Below are positions 18,478 to 25,618 of a stretch of 64,000 bases of DNA, in pieces. The notes beneath the pieces were generated by a model. That model made no database searches, was not told the DNA's origin, and was given only the letters and a program-made list of their open reading frames with translations. The first letter of the stretch is position 1. The number at the start of each line of letters is the position of its first letter. The stretch is from positions 1,860,001 to 1,924,000 of the forward strand of contig NZ_CP147917.1 in NCBI RefSeq assembly GCF_039645965.1, in the 5' to 3' direction. The translations under genes were made by a program, and so were the position numbers. Origin of the DNA: Sulfurimonas sp. HSL3-2. Its GTDB lineage: Bacteria > Campylobacterota > Campylobacteria > Campylobacterales > Sulfurimonadaceae.

Positions 18478-19449
18478 TTAAACTATACCGCCCTCATATT
18501 GAGCCCTGATCTTCTCTTTTTCCAACTCACGTTTCTCTTTTTCAGCCAGCTTCGTACGGTAAGATCTTATGTCAAAACCAAACCATAAAAGTATAGGTGA
18601 AGCTACGAAAATCGATGAATATGTACCCACTACTACCCCGACTAACATCGTAAATGAAAACGCATGAATGATCTCACCACCAAATACGAATAATGTAAGT
18701 ACAACAAAGAACGTCGTAAGAGATGTCAATGTCGTACGAGAAAGAGTACGTGTTATAGAGTCGTTTATAACTTCACTTAACTCTAGCTCTTTGCTCTCGA
18801 CTACACCCTCACGGATCCTGTCAAAAACGATGATCGTATCGTTTAACGAATAACCGAGTATCGTAAGAACCGCCGCCAAGACATCAAGGTTGACATCGAT
18901 ACCTACTAATGAGATCGCACCGAGTGAGATCGAGACATCATGCACTAAAGCGACTACTGAAGCCACCGCAAAACGCCATTCAAATCTAAATGCGACATAT
19001 ATAAGTATACCGACAATTGCAAGAAGCAATGACATAACACCTTTTTCTCTTAACTCGCTACCGACTTTTGGACCGACGATATCGACACGTCTGATCTCAA
19101 AATCACCGCTGCCTTTAAGAGCTTCTCTAGTGATATCACCGATATCCTGTCCTACACTGCTTGAAGATGTCTTCATGCGTATAACGACCTCTTCAGGTGA
19201 GCCGAATTCCGTGATCGATGCACCGTCATAAAGAGGATTAGACTTCAACTGATCTCTCATTTTATCAATTGGAGCCGCCTCTTTGTATTTTACCTGAACG
19301 ATCGTTCCGCCGGCAAAGTCTATCCCGTAGTTTAGACCTTTTGTAGCCAGTAGTGCATATGATGACAATACCAAGATGATCGAGATAGCAATAGCTATTT
19401 TTGAACGTCCCATAAAGTTAAATGGACGTGTGTATCTGAAAAATTCCAT
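18478..19449 (-). CDS. secF: Protein translocase subunit SecF
   Basis: SecF works with SecD and YajC beside SecYEG, using proton flow to pull proteins across the inner membrane. The 323-residue product has the N-terminal TM (ISIILVLSSYALLATKGLNY) followed by GIDFAGGTIVQVKY. After a periplasmic domain it has five further TM helices, with the GYSLNDTIIVFDRIRE signature between them. The family pattern is complete. Its ATG overlaps the secD stop codon by one base (TAATG). Confidence 0.95.
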   Translation of the reverse strand: MEFFRYTRPFNFMGRSKIAIAISIILVLSSYALLATKGLNYGIDFAGGTIVQVKYKEAAPIDKMRDQLKSNPLYDGASITEFGSPEEVVIRMKTSSSSVGQDIGDITREALKGSGDFEIRRVDIVGPKVGSELREKGVMSLLLAIVGILIYVAFRFEWRFAVASVVALVHDVSISLGAISLVGIDVNLDVLAAVLTILGYSLNDTIIVFDRIREGVVESKELELSEVINDSITRTLSRTTLTSLTTFFVVLTLFVFGGEIIHAFSFTMLVGVVVGTYSSIFVASPILLWFGFDIRSYRTKLAEKEKRELEKEKIRAQYEGGIV

Positions 19450-21017
19450 TACTTCTCCTTAATCCCGAACCAAAACAGATAGTTCTTAGTTTTTTCCAAT
19501 CTACTCTCTAACATATCATAGATACCGTGCGTTCCAAGGATTGCTGTGAGCATAGAAGCCAAGATACCGATACTGATCGTGATAGCAAAACCTTTGATAG
19601 CACCCGTTCCGTAAGCATACAGTACCACTGAAGCGATCAAAGTCGTTATGTTCGCGTCAAGGATCGCACGCATAGCATTCGAGTAACCCTCTTTTATGGC
19701 TTTTTTCATGCTTACTCCGCTATAGAGAAGCTCTCTGATACGCTCGGAGATAATAACGTTGGAATCGACTGCCATACCGACGGTAAGTACGATACCCGCC
19801 ATACCAGGAAGCGTAAGTGTCGCTCCAAAAAGCGCCATCACCGCGATGATGATGAAAAGGTTCGCGATCAAAGCGATATTTGCGATAACACCTGCCATAC
19901 GGTAATAGAAGATCATAAACATAAATACCAGTACGAATCCGCCGCCAAGAGCCATCATACTCGCTTTAATACTGTCTGCACCCAAGCTCGGTCCTACTGA
20001 ACGTTTTTCCATCAGATAGATCGGAGCCAAAAGTGCACCCGAACGTAATGCGATCGCAAGGTCTTGAGCCTCTTGTACAGTATAGTTTCCACTTATCTGT
20101 CCGTGTCCACCGCCTATACGCTCGTTAATTACAGGAGCCGAGTAGACTTTTCCGTCAAGTACGATAGCAAGATGGTTTCCTACGTTTTTACCCGTAAAGT
20201 CTCCAAATATCTGAGCACCTTCAGAGTTCAACGTGAAGCTGATTACCGGACGGTTGTTCTTATCGAATCCGACTCTTGCGTCTGTCAGCATCCCGCCGTC
20301 AAGAATAGGTATCTCGCGGGTAAGGTGTTTGATCTCTTTATGTTGAGCATCAGGCAGTATCACATCACCAAAACCTGCTGCTTCAGCCTGCGTCATCGTA
20401 GCAACACGAGCAGCACGGTCTTCATCGATAGCCATTAGTTCAAGTTTTGCAGCACGGGAGATAAGCTCACGGGCACGCTGTTCCTCTTCTTGAGTCTTGA
20501 TCCCGGGAAGTTCTACAAGTATCTTGTCTTCACCTTGACGAGCGACGATCGGCTCAGCCAGACCGAACTGATCCAAACGATTACGGATAGTCTCGATAGC
20601 TTGAGTGATAGCCTGCTGTTTCGTCTTCTCAATCTCTTCTGGAGTAAGAGAAAGCGTATAGTCTTCACCGCTGATATCTACTTTTATACCTTCGATAGTC
20701 TTTAGAAATTCAGAGACTGATTTTGTATCATCCGAGTCTAAAAGAGAGAAAACGACACTGTTCTCTTTGACGCTGAGTGAGTCTATTAAGATGTCATTAT
20801 GGTCTGTGAAGTGTTTAACGCTTGAAGCTAAAGATTTGATGCGAGAAACTACCGCTTCATCGGTTTTCACGCCAAGAAGCATATGAAGTCCGCCTTGAAG
20901 ATCAAGGCCAAGTGTGATCTTAGAACCTTTGTCCGTTTGCATTATAGACGGGATAGAAAAAAATATCCCGAAAACTATAGCTGCGGCAAAGATTGCAATT
21001 CTATAATTAAGCTTCAT
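19449..21017 (-). CDS. secD: Protein translocase subunit SecD
   Basis: The 522-residue partner of SecF has an N-terminal TM (IAIFAAAIVFGIFFSIPSI), LGLDLQGGLHMLLG, and a large periplasmic P1 domain. Its family motifs are TIRNRLDQFGLAEP and VARQGEDKILVELPG. A five-helix membrane domain follows, with GMAVDSNVIISERIRE. This is shorter than E. coli SecD (615) but usual for the phylum. It overlaps yajC by 11 bases, so the whole yajC-secD-secF set is translationally coupled. Confidence 0.95.
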   Translation of the reverse strand: MKLNYRIAIFAAAIVFGIFFSIPSIMQTDKGSKITLGLDLQGGLHMLLGVKTDEAVVSRIKSLASSVKHFTDHNDILIDSLSVKENSVVFSLLDSDDTKSVSEFLKTIEGIKVDISGEDYTLSLTPEEIEKTKQQAITQAIETIRNRLDQFGLAEPIVARQGEDKILVELPGIKTQEEEQRARELISRAAKLELMAIDEDRAARVATMTQAEAAGFGDVILPDAQHKEIKHLTREIPILDGGMLTDARVGFDKNNRPVISFTLNSEGAQIFGDFTGKNVGNHLAIVLDGKVYSAPVINERIGGGHGQISGNYTVQEAQDLAIALRSGALLAPIYLMEKRSVGPSLGADSIKASMMALGGGFVLVFMFMIFYYRMAGVIANIALIANLFIIIAVMALFGATLTLPGMAGIVLTVGMAVDSNVIISERIRELLYSGVSMKKAIKEGYSNAMRAILDANITTLIASVVLYAYGTGAIKGFAITISIGILASMLTAILGTHGIYDMLESRLEKTKNYLFWFGIKEK

Positions 21018-21273
21018 CCTCGAACTTTCTTGATACTGAGTCTTTTACCAATTTTGCTGTATTTTCTTTATCAATAGAAACCGTTAAAAACTTCTCTTCA
21101 ACTTTTCTTATCTCAACGATAAGTCCGCCAGCTGTAACGACTTTATCACCTTTTTTAAGTGAGTCTATCATCTCTTTACGAGCTTTAGCCTCTTTTTGCT
21201 GAGGGCGAATGATCACAAAATACATGATCGCAATTAAAAATATAAACGGTAGCAACTGACTGAATAGTTCCAT
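21007..21273 (-). CDS. yajC: Preprotein translocase subunit YajC
   Basis: The 88-residue protein has a single N-terminal TM helix (LLPFIFLIAIMYFVIIRPQQ) followed by the family signature RPQQKEAKARKEMIDSLKKGDKV (quoted in part) and VVTAGGLIVEI. It is the first gene of the 13-gene leftward cluster. A TATAAT box lies 30 bases upstream and AAAGG precedes the ATG. Confidence 0.94.
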   Translation of the reverse strand: MELFSQLLPFIFLIAIMYFVIIRPQQKEAKARKEMIDSLKKGDKVVTAGGLIVEIRKVEEKFLTVSIDKENTAKLVKDSVSRKFEDEA

Positions 21274-21302
21274 AAATAACCTTTATCGTAAAAATTGTTG
21301 TT

Positions 21303-21336
21303 ATTATACAAAACTAAACATAAACAAAGATATAAT
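21303..21336. promoter_or_regulatory. Divergent -10 boxes for yajC (minus) and lnt (plus)
   Basis: TATAAT for yajC lies at 21303-21308 on the minus strand, with an expected start near 21296 and a leader of about 23 bases. TATAAT for lnt lies at 21331-21336 on the plus strand. Standard spacing puts its +1 at or next to 21343, the A of the lnt ATG. Confidence 0.6.
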
Positions 21337-21342
21337 TTTGCC

Positions 21343-22572
21343 ATGAAAAACTATATTAATGGCATTAATCCCTATATTAAAGATATTTTCTTAGCACTAT
21401 TTACCGCATCGATGTTTAGTGCGTTTATCTATTTTGAACATTTCGGTCTTACATGTAAGCTATGTAACTCACTCTTTGCCGTCGTCGCGATCGCGTCACT
21501 GCTCTACAGCTCAAAAAGAGTCGTGCTGTTTAGCGGTTTTTTTATAGGACTGCTCTGGTTTTACTGGATCGGATTCAGTTTTAAATACTATGGGATGGGT
21601 ACTTGGGTAGAACCGCTCGTAGCTCTTGGATTTGCCCTTATCTATACGCTGTTTTTCGGGACACTCGCGCTTACAAAGAAGGTCTACATCAGAGCTCTGA
21701 TACTCTTTGGACTCAGCTTTATCGAGCCATTTGGTTTTAACTGGATGAAGATCGAACTTCTTTTCGTTGAGAGCTATTTCGGGATATCCAAACTTGACCT
21801 GGCTTTTATCTTGACTGCGTTGGCACTTCCGAGCTTTTTTAAAGGCAGATACAAATATGCTCCTCTATTACTCATAAGTGCCGCTCTCTCTTTTTCACAT
21901 CAAGAGTTAAAGCTTCCGCCGTTAAAGATAGACCTTGCCTCCACAAACCTCAAGCAAGATGAGAAATGGGACAGAGCAAATCTGCCAAGAATAATAAACA
22001 TGAATCTCTCCTCTATAGACGATGCCATAAACGAAGGTTACGACGTAGTCGTCCTGCCCGAATCGGCTTTTCCGCTTTATCTCAACCACGATCCAGAGCT
22101 TCTCTATTATCTGAGTGAAAAGTCAAAAGATATCTCCATCATCACAGGTGCTTTGATATCTGAAAAAGGCAGACATTTTAATGTCACTTATCATTTTCAT
22201 GACGGAAACTATACAATTGCGAAAAAGATGATCTTAGTCCCTTTTGGAGAGTATATACCGCTCCCGAGATTCGCTCAAAAATGGGTAAGCGACACCTTTT
22301 TTGACGGTGCATCGGATTTCTCCGTAGCATCGACTCCTACCGATTTTACTATCAAGGGAGTGAAGTTTAGAAATGCGATATGCTACGAAGCTACTAAGGA
22401 TGAATTGTATTTAAACGATCCTCAGTATATAATAGCCGTTAGTAATAACGCTTGGTTCCTGCCATCGATAGAACCGACTTTGCAGAGATTATTGCTCAAA
22501 TATTACTCAAAAAAGTATGGTACTATTATATTCCATTCAGCCAACCGCGCCGGAACAGCCATTATAAAATGA
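21343..22572 (+). CDS. lnt: Apolipoprotein N-acyltransferase
   Basis: Lnt adds the third acyl chain to lipoproteins in the inner membrane. The ORF is open from 21295, but ATG 21343 (MKNYINGINPY) is the natural start, giving 409 residues. Several TM helices fill the first 200 residues. The nitrilase-like periplasmic domain shows the Glu-Lys-Cys triad: VVLPESAFPL, YTIAKKMILVPFGEY and RNAICYEATKDE. It is shorter than E. coli Lnt (512). It lies 10 bases before cysK. One TTACATGTAA copy is read as LTCKLC. It fits a genome with several lipoproteins nearby. Confidence 0.9.
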   Translation: MKNYINGINPYIKDIFLALFTASMFSAFIYFEHFGLTCKLCNSLFAVVAIASLLYSSKRVVLFSGFFIGLLWFYWIGFSFKYYGMGTWVEPLVALGFALIYTLFFGTLALTKKVYIRALILFGLSFIEPFGFNWMKIELLFVESYFGISKLDLAFILTALALPSFFKGRYKYAPLLLISAALSFSHQELKLPPLKIDLASTNLKQDEKWDRANLPRIINMNLSSIDDAINEGYDVVVLPESAFPLYLNHDPELLYYLSEKSKDISIITGALISEKGRHFNVTYHFHDGNYTIAKKMILVPFGEYIPLPRFAQKWVSDTFFDGASDFSVASTPTDFTIKGVKFRNAICYEATKDELYLNDPQYIIAVSNNAWFLPSIEPTLQRLLLKYYSKKYGTIIFHSANRAGTAIIK

Positions 22573-22582
22573 AGGACATATT

Positions 22583-23506
22583 ATGAACATTGCACAAAAC
22601 ATAACTGAGCTTATAGGGAACACTCCTTTAGTTAAACTCTCAAAACTTTCAAAACAGACAGGTGCGACGATACTGGCAAAATGTGAGTTTATGAATCCTA
22701 CAAGTTCCGTAAAAGACCGCATCGGGTTTAATATGATAAAAACCGCTATGGATAATGGTCTCATCAATAAAGATACGACTATCATCGAGCCTACAAGCGG
22801 TAATACCGGAATCGCATTGGCTTCCATCTGTGCGGCGCTTGACCTGAAACTTATCCTTACTATGCCTGAGTCTATGAGTCTGGAACGCCGTAAACTTTTA
22901 AAAGCTCTTGGTGCACAGCTTGTCCTGACAAATGCGACAGAGGGGATGAAAGGTGCTATCGACAAAGCAAATGAGTTAAAAAGTGAAATAGACAACTCAC
23001 TTATCCTGCAGCAGTTTGCAAATCCTGCAAATCCTGAGATCCATACAAAGACGACAGCTTTGGAGATCCTAAGAGATACTGACAAGAATGTCGATGCTTT
23101 TGTGGCTGCTGTCGGCACCGGAGGAACGCTTACGGGAACATCTACTAAACTCAAAGAGGAACTTCCGGACATCAAGATATTTGCCGTTGAACCGAGTGAC
23201 TCGGCGATCCTTTCAGGCGGTCGTCCCGGCCCTCACAAGATACAGGGGATCGGTGCCGGTTTTATACCCGATATCTTGGATGTGACAATCTATAACGAAG
23301 TCATCAAGGTAAGCAATGAAGATGCTATAGACACGGCTAAGTTGCTTGCAGCGACAGAGGGACTTCTTGTCGGGATATCCGCAGGGGCGAACGTATATGC
23401 TGCGATGCAGGTCGCTTCAAGACCTGAGTTTAAAGGCAAGACTATCGTGACCGTTCTTTGCGACACGGGTGAAAGATATCTGAGCACCTCTTTATTTGAT
23501 GAATAA
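22583..23506 (+). CDS. cysK: Cysteine synthase (O-acetylserine sulfhydrylase)
   Basis: A PLP enzyme that makes cysteine from O-acetylserine and sulfide. The 307-residue protein has the PLP lysine in NPTSSVKDRIGFNMI, the substrate loop EPTSGNTGIALA, the phosphate-binding GTGGTLTGTSTKLKE, and GGRPGPHKIQGIGAGFIP. Its C-terminal LCDTGERYLST is typical of the CysK/CysM group. It follows lnt by 10 bases and overlaps the next gene by 8. Confidence 0.95.
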   Translation: MNIAQNITELIGNTPLVKLSKLSKQTGATILAKCEFMNPTSSVKDRIGFNMIKTAMDNGLINKDTTIIEPTSGNTGIALASICAALDLKLILTMPESMSLERRKLLKALGAQLVLTNATEGMKGAIDKANELKSEIDNSLILQQFANPANPEIHTKTTALEILRDTDKNVDAFVAAVGTGGTLTGTSTKLKEELPDIKIFAVEPSDSAILSGGRPGPHKIQGIGAGFIPDILDVTIYNEVIKVSNEDAIDTAKLLAATEGLLVGISAGANVYAAMQVASRPEFKGKTIVTVLCDTGERYLSTSLFDE

Positions 23507-24077
23507 CAACCTCTTAGAGACCATCAAAGCAATTGATGGCGAGATACAACATCTCTCATATCATCAATCAAGATATGAGAACTCCTTACGCACTTTAAAC
23601 AAAACAATAAAATATGATCTTAAAGAGTTTATAACCCCTCCAAAAGAGGGCGTTTACAGATGCAGAGTGATCTATAACGAAAATGATATCAATGTGACCT
23701 ATCATCCATATGCTTTTAATGAGATCAACTCTTTAAAACTTCTCACTGATGATACGATAGACTACCCGTTAAAGTATGAAAATAGAACTGAACTAGACAG
23801 ACTTTTTGATCTGCGCGGGGAATGTGATGACATACTTATCGTGAAGAACTCTCTTTTAACAGATACGTCAAAAGCAAATATCGCTCTTTTTGACGGCTCC
23901 AAATGGTACACACCGAAAAATCCGCTTTTACAGGGAACATCAAGGGCAAGACATCTTGATCAAGGCAGGATATTTGAAAGAACATTACATATAGACGATC
24001 TGTCAAGCTTCAGCGAAGTCGCAGTCCTAAATGCGATGGTTGATTTTTACATCGTTAAAAATGGTATAATTTCATAA
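23499..24077 (+). CDS. Class IV PLP-dependent aminotransferase/lyase (PabC-like)
   Basis: The product of about 192 residues belongs to the fold-type IV PLP family that includes branched-chain aminotransferase and 4-amino-4-deoxychorismate lyase. Visible family features are the N-terminal NLLETIKAIDGEIQHLSYHQ, a likely PLP lysine in YPLKYENRTEL, and the downstream block LLTDTSKANIALFDGSKWYT and PLLQGTSRARHL. It is short compared with PabC (about 270). The first domain is reduced, so substrate is uncertain; folate synthesis is a guess. Start is ATG 23499, inside the end of cysK; a TTG just before is also possible. Confidence 0.75.
   Translation: MNNNLLETIKAIDGEIQHLSYHQSRYENSLRTLNKTIKYDLKEFITPPKEGVYRCRVIYNENDINVTYHPYAFNEINSLKLLTDDTIDYPLKYENRTELDRLFDLRGECDDILIVKNSLLTDTSKANIALFDGSKWYTPKNPLLQGTSRARHLDQGRIFERTLHIDDLSSFSEVAVLNAMVDFYIVKNGIIS
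24065..24070 (+). promoter_or_regulatory. Internal -10 box before the SspB-like gene
   Basis: TATAAT sits in the last codons of the PabC-like gene (TGG just upstream). It would start transcription near 24077, 28 bases before the next ATG. Confidence 0.5.
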
Positions 24078-24104
24078 AAACTCTTAACCGTGAAGGCGAT
24101 TTCA

Positions 24105-24563
24105 ATGCTACTTGATATCATAAAAAATGACAATTTTAGAAAGTTGATGCAGAATCATATAGAAGAGTTGATTGTCTATTTTTTTAAAAGTGAACAAAAC
24201 TTCGGGATACTATGTAAGATAGACGAGATATCTTTCGAACCTGAACTTCCGGAATACATATCAGCGGAATTCAGACCGATGACACTTTTCTTTTTGGCAG
24301 GATACACATTTGAGACTGCTCATATAGACGGAGACAAACTTATTTTCGAAGCGGGTTTCGGTTCTGAAAATGTAGGCAGTTTCGTAAGCGTGCCTTTACT
24401 TAGTATCATGCAGATCATTATTGACGAAACGCCTATCTTTGTCAATCTTGCTACTTATGAAAAAAACAGTGAAGAAAAAACTGAAGTAAAAAATGTAGAC
24501 GGGATTAAAAATTCTATGGAAGCCCTACTCTCAAATCCTGAAAACAAAAAATTTAAGAAATAG
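24105..24563 (+). CDS. SspB-like protein (possible ClpXP adaptor)
   Basis: I call this by pattern only. ATG 24105 is the likely start, with GAAGG upstream; a GTG at 24090 is also in frame. The core of the 152-residue product reads GDKLIFEAGFGSENVG then SFVSVPLLSIMQII. This resembles the SspB motif in which a beta hairpin ending in FG(G) is followed by a (V/I)(S/T)(V/I)P(L/F) segment and a helix. A charged, disordered C-terminal tail (EKNSEEKTEVKNVDG, NPENKKFKK) also matches SspB, where the tail binds ClpX. The N-terminal dimer helix is plausible in LLDIIKNDNFRKLMQNHIEE. It has its own -10 box. Without a structure search the assignment is tentative. Confidence 0.5.
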   Translation: MLLDIIKNDNFRKLMQNHIEELIVYFFKSEQNFGILCKIDEISFEPELPEYISAEFRPMTLFFLAGYTFETAHIDGDKLIFEAGFGSENVGSFVSVPLLSIMQIIIDETPIFVNLATYEKNSEEKTEVKNVDGIKNSMEALLSNPENKKFKK

Positions 24564-24565
24564 TC

Positions 24566-24591
24566 ATAAACCCTTACATGTAAGGGTTTAT
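24566..24591. terminator. 26-base palindromic terminator built on TTACATGTAA
   Basis: TTACATGTAA is flanked by ATAAACCC on the left and GGGTTTAT on the right, so the whole 26 bases are self-complementary. It separates the convergent SspB-like and lysR genes. The lysR stop codon (24588-24590, minus strand) lies in the right arm. Confidence 0.75.
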
Positions 24592-25484
24592 ACTTTTATA
24601 GATAGAAGAAAGTTTACGACGTTATCGATAAACGCGTCGTGTTTGCGCTCTTTTGAGTACGCTATATAGAACTTACGAGTGATCTTGTAGTTTTTGATCC
24701 TTGCCTCATATAAAGTCCCGTTTTCAATCTCGTTTGATATAACATGGCGAGATACGACGGATACGACCGGACGTCCGCTTTTTGGAGCATGTGCAATCGA
24801 TTCTTTTATAGCAGTCGTACTTGCGACAACACCTATAACGTTAAAGCTGCTGCACTCCACACCGATCTCTTCAAACACTTCTGAAGTCAGTTTTCTCGTA
24901 TGAGAGTTCTCATCTCTACAGATCCAATCAAACTTATAAAGATCCTCTTTTCTGAGGTTTTTCGGAATAGGCTGGTTTGAGAACATGACAAGTTCGTCTT
25001 CTACCCATTCTCTATAGATGATACCGTCATGAAATACCGGTGATTCGATAAGAGCGATATCTATCTTTTTATCTTCAAGCTGCTCGATGATCTCAGCTGA
25101 AAGAGCGACCTGCATATGCACTTCATTATCTATTTTATCTTTTATTGCGCCTATGTATGAAGGTAAAATGTAGTTACCGATCGCATACGATGCACCCATT
25201 ACAAAAGTAAAATCTTTATTGATAATCTTTAAAAGCTCTTTTTCGCTGTTTAGTATCGCTTTCTCTAAACGTGTTGCAATACGAAAAAGATCTTCACCCT
25301 CTTTTGTTAAACGGATACCGTTTTTCTTACGCTCTACTACTTTTGTATCAAGGTAGTCTTCGATGAATTTTATCTGTTGCGTCACGGCAGGCTGAGAGAT
25401 TCCCAGCTTTGCAGAGGCTTTAGAAAAACTCTTTTCTTTTACTACAGTCAAGAAGGTTTGTAGTTTCGCAAAATCTTTTAACAT
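24588..25484 (-). CDS. LysR-family transcriptional regulator
   Basis: The 298-residue protein has an N-terminal winged helix-turn-helix (FLTVVKEKSFSKASAKLGIS, QPAVTQQIKFIEDYLD). A periplasmic-binding-protein-like effector domain runs from about residue 90 to 295. Length is typical. The ligand is not deducible. It is transcribed alone, divergent from uvrD, and a 7-bp inverted repeat upstream may be its own operator. Its stop codon lies in a palindromic terminator. Confidence 0.9.
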   Translation of the reverse strand: MLKDFAKLQTFLTVVKEKSFSKASAKLGISQPAVTQQIKFIEDYLDTKVVERKKNGIRLTKEGEDLFRIATRLEKAILNSEKELLKIINKDFTFVMGASYAIGNYILPSYIGAIKDKIDNEVHMQVALSAEIIEQLEDKKIDIALIESPVFHDGIIYREWVEDELVMFSNQPIPKNLRKEDLYKFDWICRDENSHTRKLTSEVFEEIGVECSSFNVIGVVASTTAIKESIAHAPKSGRPVVSVVSRHVISNEIENGTLYEARIKNYKITRKFYIAYSKERKHDAFIDNVVNFLLSIKV

Positions 25485-25515
25485 AATAATTCCTATAAGC
25501 TCAATGAATAATAAA

Positions 25516-25536
25516 ATTATAACTCAAAATTATAAT
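25516..25536. promoter_or_regulatory. Inverted repeat upstream of lysR; candidate operator and -10
   Basis: ATTATAA-N7-TTATAAT is a perfect 7-bp inverted repeat. It fits the T-N11-A style of LysR sites. It also contains a minus-strand TATAAT (25516-25521) that would start lysR transcription about 25 bases before its ATG. Confidence 0.4.
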
Positions 25537-25574
25537 GAATGCAATAGTTTTGAAATAATAGCTATTTTTTTAGG

Positions 25575-25580
25575 TATAAT
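25575..25580 (+). promoter_or_regulatory. -10 box of the uvrD-truB-csrA-ispE-smpB operon
   Basis: TATAAT lies 39 bases upstream of the uvrD ATG, giving a leader of about 32 bases. No clear -35 is visible. Confidence 0.5.
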
Positions 25581-25618
25581 TAAAGAATAAATCAAACAAT
25601 AGATAGCGATGTGACAAT

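Noticed and set aside
21295-21342. N-terminal extension of lnt from an upstream non-ATG codon
   Set aside because: It overlaps the yajC promoter and the lnt -10 box, has no binding site, and adds a hydrophilic stretch before the membrane helix.
22537-23175. 212-codon open frame on the minus strand
   Set aside because: Antisense to cysK; Ser/Ile-rich shadow with no family features.
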